64,000 bases of DNA from Marinifilum sp. D737 (GTDB lineage: Bacteria; Bacteroidota; Bacteroidia; Bacteroidales; Marinifilaceae), in the NCBI RefSeq assembly GCF_026672275.1, contig NZ_JANQCD010000002.1, positions 186,001 through 250,000 of the forward strand. The letters run 5' to 3'. Position 1 is the stretch's first letter. Every line of letters begins with the position of its first letter. The notes beneath the pieces are model-generated. The model did no database searches, had not been told where the DNA came from, and was given only the letters and a program-made list of their open reading frames with translations. Below, one piece after another: positions 1-9,495 of this stretch. The position numbers and the translations under genes are program-made.

Positions 1-1171
1 GAGTAAATACATCAGCTAATTTCTGATATTTTTTCATATCCATTCTCTCATCCTTATCTAAAGAGCGATCTTGAGAAATGTGGAAATATGATTTGTAAAC
101 ATCAACAAAACGAGATGTTTCATACAATACTGAACGAGAAGCATTCAATTTCGCTTCCATATTAGTAAGCATTTCGTAAACCGCAGGGAATTCGATAATT
201 GCTTTACCAAACTGACGACGTTCCTTAGCGTAAGCCAAACCTTCGCGGTATGCAGCTTCAGCAATACCTACCGACTGAGCACCTACACCTAAACGTGCAC
301 CGTTCATCAACGACATTACATACTTGATTAATCCCATTTTACGAGAACCAACCAATTCAGCAGGAGCATTGGTGAATACCAACTCACAAGTTGGAGAACC
401 AATGATACCCATTTTATGCTCGATACGACGAACTTTAACAGCCATGTGCTTCTTGTCGTAAATGAACATAGAAAGACCACGACCATCGGTAGTTCCTTCT
501 TCAGAACGAGCAAGAACCAATGAAACATCCCCATCACCGTTGGTAATGAAACGCTTCACACCGTTCAAATACCACTGATCTTCTTCTTTGTTATAAGTTG
601 CTTTCAACTGTACAGCCTGAAGGTCAGAACCTGCATCTGGCTCAGTTAAATCCATTGCAGCAGTAGCACCTTTAGCAAAACGAGGAAGGTATTCAGCTTT
701 TTGTTCTTTCGATGCAAATTCGTGAATGGTTTCAGCACAATCCTGAAGTCCCCAGATGTTAGCAAAACCACCATCCGCACGAGATACCAATTCAGCAGCC
801 ATTACGTAAGGTACAATTGGGAAGTTCAACCCATCGTACTCACGTGGAAGAGACATACCAATTAAACCCGCTTTGGTTAAAGCTTCGTGGTTTTCAGCAG
901 TACCTTTTGCATAAATTACACGGTCGTTTACAACCTGTGGACCTTCCTGGTCAACACCTTCAGCGTTTGGACCAATAATATCACCACAAATTTCACCTAC
1001 AATTTCTAAAGTACGATCGTAAGAATCCATTGCATCCTCAAAATCAAGAGGAGCATAATCGTACTTGTCTTTATCTTCGAAGTTGCGCTCTTTAAGTGCA
1101 ACAATTTTTTTCATTAAAGGATGTTCCAGGTGGAACTTCATATCCTCGTTATCTCTATAGAAATTAGCCAT
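1..1171 (-). CDS. Acyl-CoA dehydrogenase (C-terminus outside the window)
   Basis: FAD-dependent alpha,beta-dehydrogenation of an acyl-CoA, passing electrons to the electron transfer flavoprotein encoded just downstream in the window numbering (etfA/etfB). About 390 residues are visible, starting at the ATG ending at 1171. The N-terminal helical domain is followed by the middle beta-domain signature AAMDLTEPDAGSDL and then by the helical C-domain segment with YAKERRQFGKAI. The reading frame is open to base 1, so the C-terminus is missing. A polar segment near the cut end (KSYFHISQDRSLDKDER) looks like the insertion found in the longer (about 560-600 residue) family members; this is inference. 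The substrate chain length cannot be told from the sequence. The same-strand order etfB-etfA-dehydrogenase suggests one transcription unit. Confidence 0.9.
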   Translation of the reverse strand, partial: MANFYRDNEDMKFHLEHPLMKKIVALKERNFEDKDKYDYAPLDFEDAMDSYDRTLEIVGEICGDIIGPNAEGVDQEGPQVVNDRVIYAKGTAENHEALTKAGLIGMSLPREYDGLNFPIVPYVMAAELVSRADGGFANIWGLQDCAETIHEFASKEQKAEYLPRFAKGATAAMDLTEPDAGSDLQAVQLKATYNKEEDQWYLNGVKRFITNGDGDVSLVLARSEEGTTDGRGLSMFIYDKKHMAVKVRRIEHKMGIIGSPTCELVFTNAPAELVGSRKMGLIKYVMSLMNGARLGVGAQSVGIAEAAYREGLAYAKERRQFGKAIIEFPAVYEMLTNMEAKLNASRSVLYETSRFVDVYKSYFHISQDRSLDKDERMDMKKYQKLADVFT

Positions 1172-1255
1172 TTTCTTAATGTTTAATGGTTAACGATTAA
1201 TGATTACTTTGATTGTTTAATGATTCATTGATCATTATACATTCATCATTAAACA

Positions 1256-2299
1256 TTACTTTGTGTTTTCTTTGTATTGCTTAATCATCTTAGGTAATAC
1301 TTCTGCAATATCACCAGTAATTACGTAATCAGCGAAAGCGTTGATTGGCGCATTTTTATCGGTATTGATCGCAATTACCATTGCTGATTCTTCCATACCT
1401 GCAGTGTGCTGAATCTGACCTGAGATACCGCAAGCGATATACAACTTAGGACGTACAGTAACACCTGTTTGACCAATTTGACGCTCATGAGAAGCAAAAC
1501 CAGCATCAACTGCAGCACGCGAAGCACCTACTTCACCACCAATAACTTCTGCCAATTCAGTTAACAAATCGAAGTTCGCTTTTGAACCTACACCGTAACC
1601 ACCAGCTACAATAATACCAGCGTTTTTGATGTTAACTTTCGACTTCTCCATGTGACGCTCGATTACTTTAATTACAAAGTCTTCCGGCTTCACATATTTT
1701 TCTACATCGATATTTTTAACTTTTCCTTTGTATGCGTCAGAAACAATTTCCTTCTTCATTACACCCTCACGAACAGTTGCCATCTGTGGGCGACAATCAG
1801 GATTGATAATGGTTGCAACAATGTTACCACCAAATGCAGGACGAATCTGATACAACAAATCTTTGTATTCTTTCTTGTTTTTCTTGTCTTCGTGATCACC
1901 AATTACAAGACTTGTACAGTCTGCAGTAAGACCAGAGTGAAGAGCCGAAGAAACACGAGGCCCCAAATCACGACCGATGCTTGTTGCACCCATCAAAGCG
2001 ATTTGTGGTTTTTCTTCTTCGAATAGTTTTACCAGGATTGAAGTGTGAGGAAGAGTTGTGTATGGATACAAACGCTTATCATCAGCAATCCATACCTTAT
2101 CTACACCGAAAGGCATAACTTGCTTTTCCACACCTTTTAATTCATGTCCGATTACGATAGCTTCTAACTCACATTTTAAATCGTCAGCTAGTTTTCTACC
2201 TTTTGTAAGAAGTTCAAGACTTACATCTGCAACCTGACCTTCTTCTATTTCGCAATATACAAATACGTTATTCACGGTATAATCTTTTTTAAATTTCAC
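1256..2299 (-). CDS. etfA: Electron transfer flavoprotein subunit alpha
   Basis: Alpha subunit of the soluble ETF heterodimer, which takes electrons from acyl-CoA dehydrogenases. 347 residues, a usual length. The C-terminal FAD-binding domain is clear from about residue 230 (AGGYGVGSK, then GASRAAVDAGFASHERQIGQTG, and CGISGQIQHTAGM, with the downstream INTDKNAPIN strand). Its partner etfB lies 74 bp upstream on the same strand and the acyl-CoA dehydrogenase follows 84 bp downstream, so the three probably act together. Whether this is a normal or a bifurcating ETF cannot be decided from sequence inspection alone. Confidence 0.95.
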   Translation of the reverse strand: MKFKKDYTVNNVFVYCEIEEGQVADVSLELLTKGRKLADDLKCELEAIVIGHELKGVEKQVMPFGVDKVWIADDKRLYPYTTLPHTSILVKLFEEEKPQIALMGATSIGRDLGPRVSSALHSGLTADCTSLVIGDHEDKKNKKEYKDLLYQIRPAFGGNIVATIINPDCRPQMATVREGVMKKEIVSDAYKGKVKNIDVEKYVKPEDFVIKVIERHMEKSKVNIKNAGIIVAGGYGVGSKANFDLLTELAEVIGGEVGASRAAVDAGFASHERQIGQTGVTVRPKLYIACGISGQIQHTAGMEESAMVIAINTDKNAPINAFADYVITGDIAEVLPKMIKQYKENTK

Positions 2300-2373
2300 T
2301 TTTTCAGTGAGCAGTAATCAGTAAACAGTCAACAAAGATGATAACTGGTAACCGATAACTGATAACTGATTTG

Positions 2374-3249
2374 TTATCCAATAGTGTGGTTAGCAATTAA
2401 TTCTTTCATTAACTCACCCATATCAGCATCGGTTGGCTCAAGAACCTTTGCCTCTTTAGCTTGGAAAACTACGTTTTCGATAGATTTCACTTTTGTAGGA
2501 GATCCTGTTAAACCAAGTTCTTCTGCATTTGTATCGATATCGTTTACACTCCACTCACCAATATTTAGGTAAGGACGATTGCTGTGTAATGCAATATAAT
2601 CTTCTGTTGCATTTTGCATTTCAGAAACCGCTCTTGCATGCTTGTATTTCATTACAAACTTAGCGTTACGAGGACGACATTCAGGAGCAGAAGCATTAAC
2701 GGTAACAACCATTGGCATTTTACCTTCAACGGTTTCAACACCACGCTCTAAACGACGTTTTACAACAACATTACCTTTTTCTGCAGATACAATATCTTCT
2801 GCATAAGTAATTTGTGGAAATCCTAGTTTTTCAGCAACCTGAGGACCTACCTGAGCAGTATCACCATCAATTGCCTGACGACCAGCAATAATAATATCAA
2901 TTTTACCCATTTTCTTAAGGGTACATGACAAAGCGTATGAAGTAGCCAATGTGTCAGAACCAGCAAATGCGCGGTCAGACAAAAGGATACCATTGTCGGC
3001 TCCACGGTATAGACCTTCACGAATAATTTCCGCAGCTCTACCTGGTCCCATGGTTAAAAGAGTAACTTCTGTGCCTTCGTACTTATCTTTCAAACGTAAT
3101 GCTTGTTCCAATGCATTCAAATCTTCAGGGTTGAAGATTGCCGGCAAAGCCGCTCTGTTCACAGTTCCATCCGCTTTCATAGCATCCTTCCCAACATTTC
3201 TGGTGTCAGGAACCTGCTTCGCAAGAACAACAATTTTTAAACCTTTCAT
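2374..3249 (-). CDS. etfB: Electron transfer flavoprotein subunit beta
   Basis: Beta subunit of ETF; binds the second nucleotide (AMP or, in bifurcating types, FAD). 291 residues beginning MKGLKIVVLAKQVPDT, the typical ETF-beta start. The nucleotide-binding signature is present (GRQAIDGDTAQVGPQVAEKLG, about residues 122-142), followed by VKRRLERGVETVE. First gene of the etfB-etfA-acyl-CoA dehydrogenase run on the minus strand. The 74-bp gap to etfA carries the AT-rich tandem ATAACTGATAACTGA that recurs at 16.5 kb. Confidence 0.95.
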   Translation of the reverse strand: MKGLKIVVLAKQVPDTRNVGKDAMKADGTVNRAALPAIFNPEDLNALEQALRLKDKYEGTEVTLLTMGPGRAAEIIREGLYRGADNGILLSDRAFAGSDTLATSYALSCTLKKMGKIDIIIAGRQAIDGDTAQVGPQVAEKLGFPQITYAEDIVSAEKGNVVVKRRLERGVETVEGKMPMVVTVNASAPECRPRNAKFVMKYKHARAVSEMQNATEDYIALHSNRPYLNIGEWSVNDIDTNAEELGLTGSPTKVKSIENVVFQAKEAKVLEPTDADMGELMKELIANHTIG

Positions 3250-3729
3250 TCTATATGTGTTTTTACATCAGTTTTGACGTTAATTTATTGAGATACCCCA
3301 AAATAAAATAATCACTCCTTATTCTGTATCTAAGTAAATCAACTAATCACTAATTATTATTTCTATATTCAGGTTTGCTCATTTCACAATTGAATTTGCA
3401 AATTTTAGAGCTTAGCAAATATAAAGATTAGAGTACTTAAAACAAATCTTAATTGCACTTGGAAATCAGTTCAAAAAAGACTTATTAATCCTTTTTTATT
3501 TTCCATGATAACAGTCTCTTAGAATACCACTATTTATCAATGGTTCTCCATATAATTTCCCAGTAGGATAAATGATAAATTCAAAATAATCAAGTCATTA
3601 ATAAAGAAATAAATCGTTTATTCTTCATCCATGCAAGTCTATAACTACTCTTGCTTCCTACTTAAAGTAGATTCCCAATGATTCGATTTGGTAAAAATCG
3701 CTAATTTTGACTTCAAATTGAATTGAGCT
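3250..3729. other. 480-bp divergent intergenic region, etfB/cstA
   Basis: Upstream region shared by the divergent etfB (minus) and cstA (plus). AT-rich, with no convincing ORF or RNA gene seen. The only recognisable signal is a TAATTTTG -7 element close to cstA. No matching TTTG -33 box was found at the expected distance for either gene. Confidence 0.5.
3702..3709 (+). promoter_or_regulatory. Putative -7 element of cstA
   Basis: TAATTTTG matches the Bacteroidota -7 consensus TAnnTTTG and sits 20 bp before the cstA ATG. The nearest TTTG is only 11 bp upstream, too close for a standard -33 box, so this is a half match only. Confidence 0.35.
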
Positions 3730-5205
3730 ATGATTACATTCTTAACTGCAATTGCTGCATTGGTAATTGGATACTTTATTTATGGGAAATTTATAGAACG
3801 CTTCTTTGGAGCCAATGATAAAATAAAAACTCCAGCAGTTCGACTGGAAGATGGTGTAGACTTCATTCCTATGCCAAGCTGGAAAATGTTTACCATCCAG
3901 TTTTTAAACATAGCAGGTTTAGGTCCTATTTTTGGTGCAATACTAGGTGCTATGTATGGTCCTGTTGCCTACATTTGGATTGTTTTCGGCTGTATTTTTA
4001 TGGGAGCAGTTCATGATTACTTTTCCGGAATGTTGTCCATTAGAAACGATGGAGCTAGTTTACCAGAGATTGTTGGAAAGTACCTGGGTCTTCCTGCAAA
4101 AGTAATTCTAGCCATCATCACCTTTGCATTACTAATTATGGTTGGTGTTGCCTTTGTTACCGGTCCTGCCGGTTTGCTTAAAGATTTAAGTGGTGGAGGT
4201 TTACAATACTGGTTGTATGGAATTTTTGCATATTATTTAATTGCAACCCTACTTCCTATCAATAAAATTATTGGTAAGATTTATCCTGTTTTTGGAGCTG
4301 CATTATTAATTATGGCCTTTAGCATTGCAGGTGTAATGATATACAATGGATTTAACGGAAGTTTTCACCTGAATGAATTATCCATTGATCAGGTGAAAAA
4401 CATGCATTCCAATCCTATGCAAAACATCTTGTACCCTATGATGTTTATTGTAATATCTTGTGGTGCAATATCTGGTTTTCATTCTACACAATCGCCTATG
4501 ATGGCACGCTGCATGCGTAAAGAAAGCTATGGTCGTCCTGTGTTTTTTGGTGCCATGATAGCAGAAGGAATTGTAGCAATTATTTGGGCTACTGCTGCAA
4601 TGAACTATTTTGGAACGGCAACAGACTTAAATAATACAATTGTATCGGGTCATAATCCGGCATGGGTTGTGAACGAAATTTGCAACACCTGGCTTGGACA
4701 AGTGGGAGCTATTTTCGCCATTGTTGGTGTGATTGCCTGTCCGATTACCACCGGAGACACTGCTTTTAGAAGTGCTCGATTGATGATTGCAGATTTCTTT
4801 AAGTTAGAGCAAAAATCTTTGAAGAGTAGATTGCTCGTATCCATTCCGCTTTTTGTATTGGGATTTATCCTTTCTCAGCTAAGCTTTGGTACCATCTGGA
4901 AATTCCTTGGTCTTTTTAATCAATTGTTATCCGTGGTAATGCTTTGGACAGCGGCCATGTATTTGGTAGAGAAAAAGAAAAATCATTTCATCATTAGTTT
5001 ACCTGCAACATTCATGACAGCCATTTGTGCTACGTTTATATTGGTTGCTCCTAATAAAAACGGAGGCTTGGCGATTGATACAAATATAGGTTATGCTGTA
5101 GGCATTATTATCGCATTGCTAGTTTTTTCATGGTTTCTTGTTGCAGCTAAAAGAAGAGGAACTTCAACTGGTAATGTAGAACTTACACCTAATTATAAGA
5201 TGTAG
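3730..5205 (+). CDS. cstA: CstA-family carbon starvation / peptide transporter (short form)
   Basis: Polytopic inner-membrane protein of the CstA family; in other bacteria members import pyruvate or peptides during carbon limitation. 491 residues, clearly shorter than the roughly 700-residue E. coli CstA. Family features visible are GYFIYGKFIERFFG at the N-terminus, the segment VHDYFSGMLSIRNDGASLPEIVGKYLG given here only in part as DYFSGMLSIRNDGASLPE, and CPITTGDTAFRSARLMIADFF in the last third (key residues GDTAFRSAR). Many hydrophobic segments fit a 12-15 helix protein. Single gene flanked by oppositely oriented neighbours. Substrate is not deducible. Confidence 0.9.
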   Translation: MITFLTAIAALVIGYFIYGKFIERFFGANDKIKTPAVRLEDGVDFIPMPSWKMFTIQFLNIAGLGPIFGAILGAMYGPVAYIWIVFGCIFMGAVHDYFSGMLSIRNDGASLPEIVGKYLGLPAKVILAIITFALLIMVGVAFVTGPAGLLKDLSGGGLQYWLYGIFAYYLIATLLPINKIIGKIYPVFGAALLIMAFSIAGVMIYNGFNGSFHLNELSIDQVKNMHSNPMQNILYPMMFIVISCGAISGFHSTQSPMMARCMRKESYGRPVFFGAMIAEGIVAIIWATAAMNYFGTATDLNNTIVSGHNPAWVVNEICNTWLGQVGAIFAIVGVIACPITTGDTAFRSARLMIADFFKLEQKSLKSRLLVSIPLFVLGFILSQLSFGTIWKFLGLFNQLLSVVMLWTAAMYLVEKKKNHFIISLPATFMTAICATFILVAPNKNGGLAIDTNIGYAVGIIIALLVFSWFLVAAKRRGTSTGNVELTPNYKM

Positions 5206-5220
5206 TAAATTCTACATCTT
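5197..5220 (+). terminator. Hairpin overlapping the cstA stop codon
   Basis: Perfect 9-bp inverted repeat AAGATGTAG / CTACATCTT around a 6-nt loop. The left arm includes the cstA stop codon. The following sequence is pyrimidine-rich (TTCTACCTG) but has no strong T-run, so it is a weak terminator candidate. Confidence 0.45.
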
Positions 5221-5348
5221 CTACCTGTTCAGCACAAAATCAATCTACGACTATTTCATTATACCTATCTCATTTCTAAAATTTTAATTAGAACATTTCT
5301 TATTTACCCAATAGAACTGACTATCTTCTCAAAATGAACTACATCGTC

Positions 5349-7520
5349 TCAAATTGTTAAAACACAACCAAAATAGAACAATCTTTTTTGATAATTCCAG
5401 TAACCATTTACAGAATAATCTTTTGTATACATTCTTTTTTGTTGATTAGATTTATTAAGTAAATTTGAGATCGTTGAATATACAAGAATATTAATATGCC
5501 TATATTTTATTATTTTATTCATCGTTATATCAATTGAGCCGTAAGAATTATACTGATTTACATTATACTCCCCATAAACTGGCTTATAATTATCAACATT
5601 ATCAACATATTCAGAATTTATAATTGGTGTATAATATAAACCAGGATGAAAAGTAAAATTCAAGGATGCATTAAGAATATCTTTATTTTGATAACTAATT
5701 GAGTTTCTTAGAAAATAATCCATATCATTACTCGATTTATACCATCCGCTACCCTCATTAAATCTAGATCTTAATAAAACACATGAACCTGAGAATTTAA
5801 ATTTGGAGATGGAATAATCAAAAGAAGTTTCAAATCCATAAATCTTAATATCAGTTTGACTAACTTCGCCTTTTTCATTGTAATATATGGGGCGTTTTTC
5901 TCTTTTTACATAGGCTGAAAAATTCACATTTAGATTATCTGCACTAAAAAGATAATCAGCTGCTATTTGTTTTGAACTAATATGATTAAAACTCTCAATT
6001 ATATAATCAGGAATTGAATAGCCATTATATTTCCCAAGTGAAAACAATAAGGAATGATTCAGGTTAAAATTAAATTTTATATTTCCTTGATATGATAAAT
6101 AATTACATTGTGAACCTTCAGGTATATTCTTCCTTAATCCTAATCCTAAAATAAATGTATTTGAAATAAATCTAATGTATGAATATGCCTCAAGATTGTG
6201 ATTATCGACATCATTCTTAAAACTAAATGTTGGTGATTGGGGATATATATCAAAACTCAACACAGGTAAGGTATTTCGAAATACCTCTTTAGTATAGTCG
6301 TGAGCTAAACCTATTTGTAAAGATAAACTGGAAGAAAATAAAATTTTTGAATCTATTGATGTATATATTTGTGCTTCTTTTTGAGCATTATTAAAATTCC
6401 CAAATCTAAATTTTGTCTTCCTAAAATTCATTCCATTATTGAGCATAAGTGTATAAGATTTGCTTTGATATCCTAAATTGAAAACATTAAAAACTCTTCT
6501 ATTTTTTGAATTCATACTCCCTAAGTAGTTGTACATGAAATTAGTGGAATTAAATCCTTCATCGATAAAATAGGAATATACATTTGTAAAAATTTTTTTT
6601 GTGAAATTATAATGATAATTTACTCCAAAATCAGAAGATCTGAAATCTTTAATAAAAGACGAATTTTTATTATTTACTTTTAAATAGGCCGAAGAAAATT
6701 GATAATTACCATATGTTTGCAGAAAAGAGTTTTTATTAATTTTTGTAGAATACAACCCGCCGATACTTGCAAGAGAAATGGACAACCTTAACTTCTTAGA
6801 TGTCTCCAATTCTCCAATTGTATTAATTTCAATCAAACCAGCTATAGAATTCCCAAATTTGAGAGGAGGATTTCCAGCATATACCAATTGGCTTTTAATT
6901 AATTCGGTATTAAATAAACTGAAATTACCTAGTCCATCAAGTCTTGTATTTCTTATAGGATTGTAAATAGGAACATTATTTAAAACAACACGTGAAACAT
7001 CACCTGAACTCCCTCTTATTTCTGGGTTTGCTGTTTCTGAAGTATTCGTACTATATGGCAAAAAACTTATTGCTTTTAGTGGGTCTCCATTTGAAATGGG
7101 CGACATATATATACTTATTTTATCCATTTCTTTAATTGAAAACTCTTTAGTAAAAGATGTTCGGGCTTGCACTTTTACTTCATTTAAAGATATGTTTTGC
7201 TCAATAAGTTGTATATCAAAAAAATCTTTTTTAAAAATTTCTTTTAATGGTATTTTTTTTATTTGGTAGCCAATCCTAGAAAAAATAATAGTATCTGTTT
7301 CCATTATCTCTCTGTTCATATTTACTAACAGTTTAAACAGCCCCTCAAAATTACTTGTTGTGCCAATACTTTGCTTACTTTGTAAAAAAATATTGGCCGC
7401 AAAAATTGGTTTCTTTTCTGAATCAAATATTCGTCCGTTAATTACCTGAGAATAAAGAATAGAAGAAGAAAATAGTAAGCAAAAAAGTAAAATAAATTTA
7501 TTTTTTGAGTTGCTTTGCAT
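5349..7520 (-). CDS. TonB-dependent outer-membrane receptor of the TOMM operon
   Basis: 723-residue outer-membrane protein with a signal peptide (about residues 1-24, FILLFCLLFSSSILYSQ). A carboxypeptidase-like beta-sandwich (VINGRIFDSEKKPIFAANIF) follows, then a plug domain with NPEIRGSSGDVSRVVLNNVP, and a beta-barrel rich in aromatic-ended strands. This architecture is the Bacteroidota TonB-dependent receptor type, though shorter than SusC proteins. It is the last gene of the TOMM operon and overlaps the upstream TPR-like gene by 23 bp, which argues for co-translation. The barrel could import the mature product or a metal complex of it, serve in export across the outer membrane, or be a self-protection device; the sequence does not choose. 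No SusD partner is present. Confidence 0.85.
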   Translation of the reverse strand: MQSNSKNKFILLFCLLFSSSILYSQVINGRIFDSEKKPIFAANIFLQSKQSIGTTSNFEGLFKLLVNMNREIMETDTIIFSRIGYQIKKIPLKEIFKKDFFDIQLIEQNISLNEVKVQARTSFTKEFSIKEMDKISIYMSPISNGDPLKAISFLPYSTNTSETANPEIRGSSGDVSRVVLNNVPIYNPIRNTRLDGLGNFSLFNTELIKSQLVYAGNPPLKFGNSIAGLIEINTIGELETSKKLRLSISLASIGGLYSTKINKNSFLQTYGNYQFSSAYLKVNNKNSSFIKDFRSSDFGVNYHYNFTKKIFTNVYSYFIDEGFNSTNFMYNYLGSMNSKNRRVFNVFNLGYQSKSYTLMLNNGMNFRKTKFRFGNFNNAQKEAQIYTSIDSKILFSSSLSLQIGLAHDYTKEVFRNTLPVLSFDIYPQSPTFSFKNDVDNHNLEAYSYIRFISNTFILGLGLRKNIPEGSQCNYLSYQGNIKFNFNLNHSLLFSLGKYNGYSIPDYIIESFNHISSKQIAADYLFSADNLNVNFSAYVKREKRPIYYNEKGEVSQTDIKIYGFETSFDYSISKFKFSGSCVLLRSRFNEGSGWYKSSNDMDYFLRNSISYQNKDILNASLNFTFHPGLYYTPIINSEYVDNVDNYKPVYGEYNVNQYNSYGSIDITMNKIIKYRHINILVYSTISNLLNKSNQQKRMYTKDYSVNGYWNYQKRLFYFGCVLTI

Positions 7521-8265
7521 ATTGATTCAACATATAGTCATTAGGATATAATATAAGGGCTTTATCCAGATATTCTATGGCCTTTGGGTAGTCCTCTTTC
7601 CTTATATAATATGCCACAAGTAATGAAAAAGCATCATTTTTTCCCCAACTAGGCATATAGGAATTTTTAATTTTCTGTTCATTTAGGGAAATTGATTTTA
7701 AAAGGAGCTCTTCACATTTTTTTCCTCCGCCATAAATTTCTGGCGTATAAAAATCATTGGATCCCAAAACATACCAAGCCCTTAAATTTTCTTCATCGAG
7801 TTTTATTGCTTTTTCTGCATTGTTTTTTACTTTCTGAGAAATAGTACCAATTAACATTCCATCTGCAAATTGTGTTGAAAAACTATATAAATTGGCCAAT
7901 AATGCGTATGATTCAGAATTCTTATTATCAATCAGTTCAACTATTTCAATAGCCTCATTTATTACCTTCTTTGCACTTTTTTTATTTCTCATTTTTAGGT
8001 AAAAAATTGATTCATAATATTTTGAATATGCAATCCAATAAGAGGTAATTTGATCATTAGTTTTGATTTTTATTAATTCATTTTCAATCTCCATCAGATC
8101 ATTAGTGTTTCCCTCTTCAAAAGAATTCATAAAAGCAGTATAAATCTTATTTTGGATATTTTCTAAAATAGAATCTCCTTTGTTTATCTCTGATGATGCT
8201 TGTAACACAAATGGAAATAAAAAAACAACCGAGATTACTAAGAGTCTTAAAACATTTTTTTTCAT
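7498..8265 (-). CDS. Exported TPR-like protein of the TOMM operon
   Basis: 255 residues with a signal peptide (MKKNVLRLLVISVVFLFPF, cleavage probably after the QASSE region). The rest is helical with spaced pairs resembling tetratricopeptide repeats, for example AIKLDEENLRAWYVLGSNDF and the C-terminal DYPKAIEYLDKALILYPNDYMLN (given here by key residues A-EYLDKAL-LYP-D). No enzyme motif seen. Predicted periplasmic. It lies 17 bp after the small metalloprotease gene and overlaps the receptor gene, so a role as adaptor for the exporter/receptor or as immunity protein is an inference from position only. Confidence 0.7.
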   Translation of the reverse strand: MKKNVLRLLVISVVFLFPFVLQASSEINKGDSILENIQNKIYTAFMNSFEEGNTNDLMEIENELIKIKTNDQITSYWIAYSKYYESIFYLKMRNKKSAKKVINEAIEIVELIDNKNSESYALLANLYSFSTQFADGMLIGTISQKVKNNAEKAIKLDEENLRAWYVLGSNDFYTPEIYGGGKKCEELLLKSISLNEQKIKNSYMPSWGKNDAFSLLVAYYIRKEDYPKAIEYLDKALILYPNDYMLNQYAKQLKK

Positions 8266-8282
8266 AACTTCAATTAATTAAA

Positions 8283-8783
8283 CTAATGAGAAAATAAAAT
8301 TACAATTAAAATACCCCATGCAATAAAATGAGAGTACCAAATTAGACTAAACATATAATTTTCTTTAAATCTATCTGGATTCATTTTTTCAGTATTACTT
8401 CCCCTATATTTCGTCACGGTGTAATACTTTCTATATTCATCCCGATATAAATAAGAAATTATCGCAACAACATAATCTGAATATATAGGATTTGTTTCTA
8501 TAATTATCTGAAAAGCAAATAAGTAATATAAAATTTGACAATTAACATTTAACACTATAAAAACGATAAAGAGACTTACAGTTACAATATTCCCGCTCAA
8601 TAAAAATATGATCCTTTGAGTTAAAGTCATTTTATGAGCAATAATAGCAACGTAAAACCTGGGAAATGGTCTAAACTCAAAACCAATTTTTTCGATACTC
8701 AGCTTGAAAAGTTTGGCAGTTATAATATGACCAATTTCATGCATTGCTACAATTGGAAAAAATAGTAAAATAGACCAATACAT
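8283..8783 (-). CDS. Very small M50-like (site-2 protease type) membrane metalloprotease
   Basis: 166 residues with four or five hydrophobic segments. The zinc motif HEIGH lies in the first membrane segment (His15, Glu16, His19). A second motif NPIYSD (Asn98, Pro99, Asp103) in a later hydrophobic stretch fits the distal metal ligand of site-2 proteases (family M50). It lacks PDZ domains and is shorter than most M50 enzymes. One base separates it from the ABC permease gene. In streptolysin S-type operons a membrane protease (SagE, CAAX family) is tied to leader cleavage or immunity; this protein could fill that slot with a different fold. Catalysis is not demonstrated. Confidence 0.7.
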   Translation of the reverse strand: MYWSILLFFPIVAMHEIGHIITAKLFKLSIEKIGFEFRPFPRFYVAIIAHKMTLTQRIIFLLSGNIVTVSLFIVFIVLNVNCQILYYLFAFQIIIETNPIYSDYVVAIISYLYRDEYRKYYTVTKYRGSNTEKMNPDRFKENYMFSLIWYSHFIAWGILIVILFSH

Positions 8784-8784
8784 A

Positions 8785-9495
8785 TTATCCTGTAATTTTA
8801 GTTTTCACAAAAAATACATACTGAATAACAGCAAGTACAATTATCCATGATAAAAGAGATACTAAATCGATATTCCCGCGAGTCAACTTTAAAATAGGAG
8901 TTATCGGATTTATCATTATTACTTTTGTAAAAGCTTTGTTTATCTCACCTAAGGGATAAAAAGTTTCACTCAAAAAAATTATAGAAAAAAATAAAACATT
9001 TGTAATACTTAGGCTCTGAGTGTTTTCTTTTGTTAATGCTGCTATTATAATCCCAAGAAAAGAAAACATTATGATTCCAGATATAACACCTATTGAAACA
9101 TACAGAAATTCCAAATAGGAAAATATTATATGATCAAAAACAAATGCTATAATTAAAACTAATATAACAGAGAAAATTATTATTATTATTCTACTCAAAA
9201 AGAGTGCAATAAGGTGTTTATTAAAACTATACGGTATTACTTTAAAGAATTTTATCAGACCATTCTGATAATATTCTACCATAACACTTCCAATAGAAAA
9301 TAATGAATCACTTACCACAGTTAATGTAATAATTCCAGTTAGTAAAAATTCTTTATAATCCGGATTATCAAATCCCCAAACCATAGAAAAAATAACATAA
9401 GAAAATGAGGGAAAAAAAAAGGAAAAAAATAATGCCTTTTTAATACGTAAAAAAGTTTTTAACTGATAGTATGTTCCAATAAATATTGTTTTCAT
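8785..9495 (-). CDS. ABC-2 type permease of the TOMM exporter
   Basis: 236 residues with about six transmembrane segments and no soluble domain, the usual layout of ABC-2 permeases. Near the N-terminus is a short cytosolic lead-in (TYYQLKTFLRIKKALFFSFF). The start codon overlaps the ATPase stop by 4 bp (ATGA type), so the two are translationally coupled. Streptolysin S operons carry two permeases (SagH, SagI); only one is seen here, so a homodimer is likely. Substrate is presumably the modified peptide, from context. Confidence 0.8.
   Translation of the reverse strand: MKTIFIGTYYQLKTFLRIKKALFFSFFFPSFSYVIFSMVWGFDNPDYKEFLLTGIITLTVVSDSLFSIGSVMVEYYQNGLIKFFKVIPYSFNKHLIALFLSRIIIIIFSVILVLIIAFVFDHIIFSYLEFLYVSIGVISGIIMFSFLGIIIAALTKENTQSLSITNVLFFSIIFLSETFYPLGEINKAFTKVIMINPITPILKLTRGNIDLVSLLSWIIVLAVIQYVFFVKTKITG

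Noticed and set aside
1652-2026. Plus-strand 124-residue frame antisense to etfA
   Set aside because: Low-complexity Phe/Thr/Cys-rich translation of an antisense strand; etfA is intact in the other frame.
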